From Paraburkholderia hiiakae (GTDB taxonomy: Bacteria; Pseudomonadota; Gammaproteobacteria; Burkholderiales; Burkholderiaceae): a stretch of 64,000 nt of DNA. This document shows positions 63,407-64,000 of the stretch, one piece after another. The notes beneath the pieces are model-generated. The model did not search any database and was not told where the DNA came from. It saw only the letters and a list, made by a program, of their open reading frames with translations. Location of the stretch: contig NZ_CAJHCQ010000003.1 of the NCBI RefSeq assembly GCF_904848665.1, positions 62,001 to 126,000 of the forward strand, in the 5' to 3' direction. Position numbers and translations under genes: made by a program. Numbering within the stretch: position 1 is the stretch's first letter; every line of letters starts with the position of its first letter.

Positions 63407-64000
63407 TCACGGCGCCTTGCCGATGCCCGCAGCAGCCAGCTGCGTTTCGACGAACGTCGCAAATTGCGAGTGCAGCGCCGTGCTCGGGTGCACGAGATCC
63501 GCGAACATGTAGGTCGTGGGCGCGTTGGGCGTCGTCAGCGTTTGCGGCGAGCAGAACAGCGAGCTGCCGAAGTTCTGGCCGTACACCTGCGCGTAGGCGT
63601 TGATGGTGGCTTGCGGCGTCGTGGCCGGATTCAGCCCGAGCGTTGCCTGCGGGTTGGCGATCGCATAGTTCGTCGCGCTGTTCGTCATTGCCGTGAGATT
63701 GCAGGCCGTGTCCGTGTTCGTCACGGTGAAGCCGAGGCTTGCCGCGTTCTTGACCGACTGATCGATCCACGAGAACGTGTCGACCAGCACGACCTTCTTC
63801 GCCTGAATATTGGCTGAGAGCGTCTGGATCAGCGTCAGGTTGTACATCGCCGAGATGAGCGAGAGCGCCTGATCGGCCGAGTTCGCGGAGCCCGGCGTGG
63901 CGCCGATGGCAGCATCGGCCTTCAGCGCCGCTGGCGTCACGCCAATATCAGGCACCGTCACGACAGCGATCTTCGGACCGCCGGGGACGATCTGCTGATT
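63407..64000 (-). CDS. SGNH/GDSL hydrolase, C-terminal part only
   Basis: The frame enters from the right edge and ends at 63407, giving 197 visible residues. FADLVHPSTALHSQFATFVE near the end contains the Asp-x-x-His-Pro block V of SGNH/GDSL esterases, with the catalytic Asp and His. Two cysteines (TACNLT and LFCSPQ) and many Asn, Thr and Ala suggest an exported protein, as is common for extracellular lipases and autotransporter esterases of the group. The GDSL block with the serine lies outside the window. There is no autotransporter barrel after the catalytic block, so it is a stand-alone enzyme. Confidence 0.85.
   Translation of the reverse strand, partial: NQQIVPGGPKIAVVTVPDIGVTPAALKADAAIGATPGSANSADQALSLISAMYNLTLIQTLSANIQAKKVVLVDTFSWIDQSVKNAASLGFTVTNTDTACNLTAMTNSATNYAIANPQATLGLNPATTPQATINAYAQVYGQNFGSSLFCSPQTLTTPNAPTTYMFADLVHPSTALHSQFATFVETQLAAAGIGKAP

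Overview
The window reads as a stretch of the main chromosome of a high-GC betaproteobacterium of the Burkholderiaceae, most probably Paraburkholderia or a close Burkholderia sensu lato relative. This rests on strong G/C preference at third codon positions, the protein sequences of RecA, SucC/SucD, Pgk and WaaF, and gene orders that I recall as typical of the group: miaB-phoH-ybeY-corC-lnt-glyQ, recA-recX-sucC-sucD, ilvE-zinc finger-waaF, and pgk-pyk-fbaA-purC-purE-purK-sua5. I see no insertion sequence, prophage, CRISPR array, rRNA or integrated element. One tRNA is present.

Layout. 1-7570 (minus strand): tRNA modification, ribosome quality control, envelope and glycyl-tRNA synthetase genes (miaB, phoH/ybeZ, ybeY, a ChaC-like gene, corC, lnt, partial glyQ). 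7848-11465: a LysR gene facing a glyoxalase-fold gene, then a DHA1 efflux pump and an XRE-cupin regulator. 11616-12738: an FMN riboswitch controlling ribB, closed by a terminator. 12781-15880: a HAD phosphatase, glpK and a small lipoprotein. 16028-20480: a small unknown gene, a di-iron ferritin-like protein, the RNA helicase rhlE and a hemolysin III/PAQR membrane protein. 20512-24492: two c-type cytochromes carrying five haem sites, and a CopD-like copper protein whose upstream region holds five 11-bp tandem repeats. 24774-27930: the galactonate pair dgoD/dgoR and a GAF-GGDEF diguanylate cyclase. 28051-32861: a LysR-linked cluster with an M14-like DUF2817 peptidase, an M20 amidohydrolase and an MHS-family transporter. 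32867-34718: tRNA-Met with a consensus promoter, and a second MHS transporter with a large periplasmic insertion. 35041-37470: a two-component system. 37599-39727: SOS-controlled recA and recX. 39847-43624: a DUF2889 gene, sucC, sucD and a TerC-family protein. 43751-46303: a type IV pilin followed by a PglL-type O-oligosaccharyltransferase. 46366-51372: a MazG-like gene, moaC, an M48 protease, and an NTF2/YheT/unknown operon. 51704-54242: waaF, a zf-CHCC protein and ilvE. 54738-63297: lower glycolysis (pgk, pyk, fbaA), purine synthesis (purC, purE, purK) and the t6A gene sua5. 63407-64000: the C-terminal part of an SGNH hydrolase.

Most of the window is ordinary core genome, and I do not see a clearly new multi-gene system. 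The observations most worth checking are: an in-frame, low-complexity 144-codon stretch between pgk and pyk that could give pyruvate kinase a long N-terminal tail; the pilin/PglL pair, with an unusually long prepilin leader; the 11-bp repeat array near copD; the peptidase-amidohydrolase-transporter-LysR cluster; the cysteine-bearing periplasmic insertion in one MHS transporter; a RecX with a disordered N-terminal half; and a dgoR whose best ribosome-binding site precedes an ATT codon.
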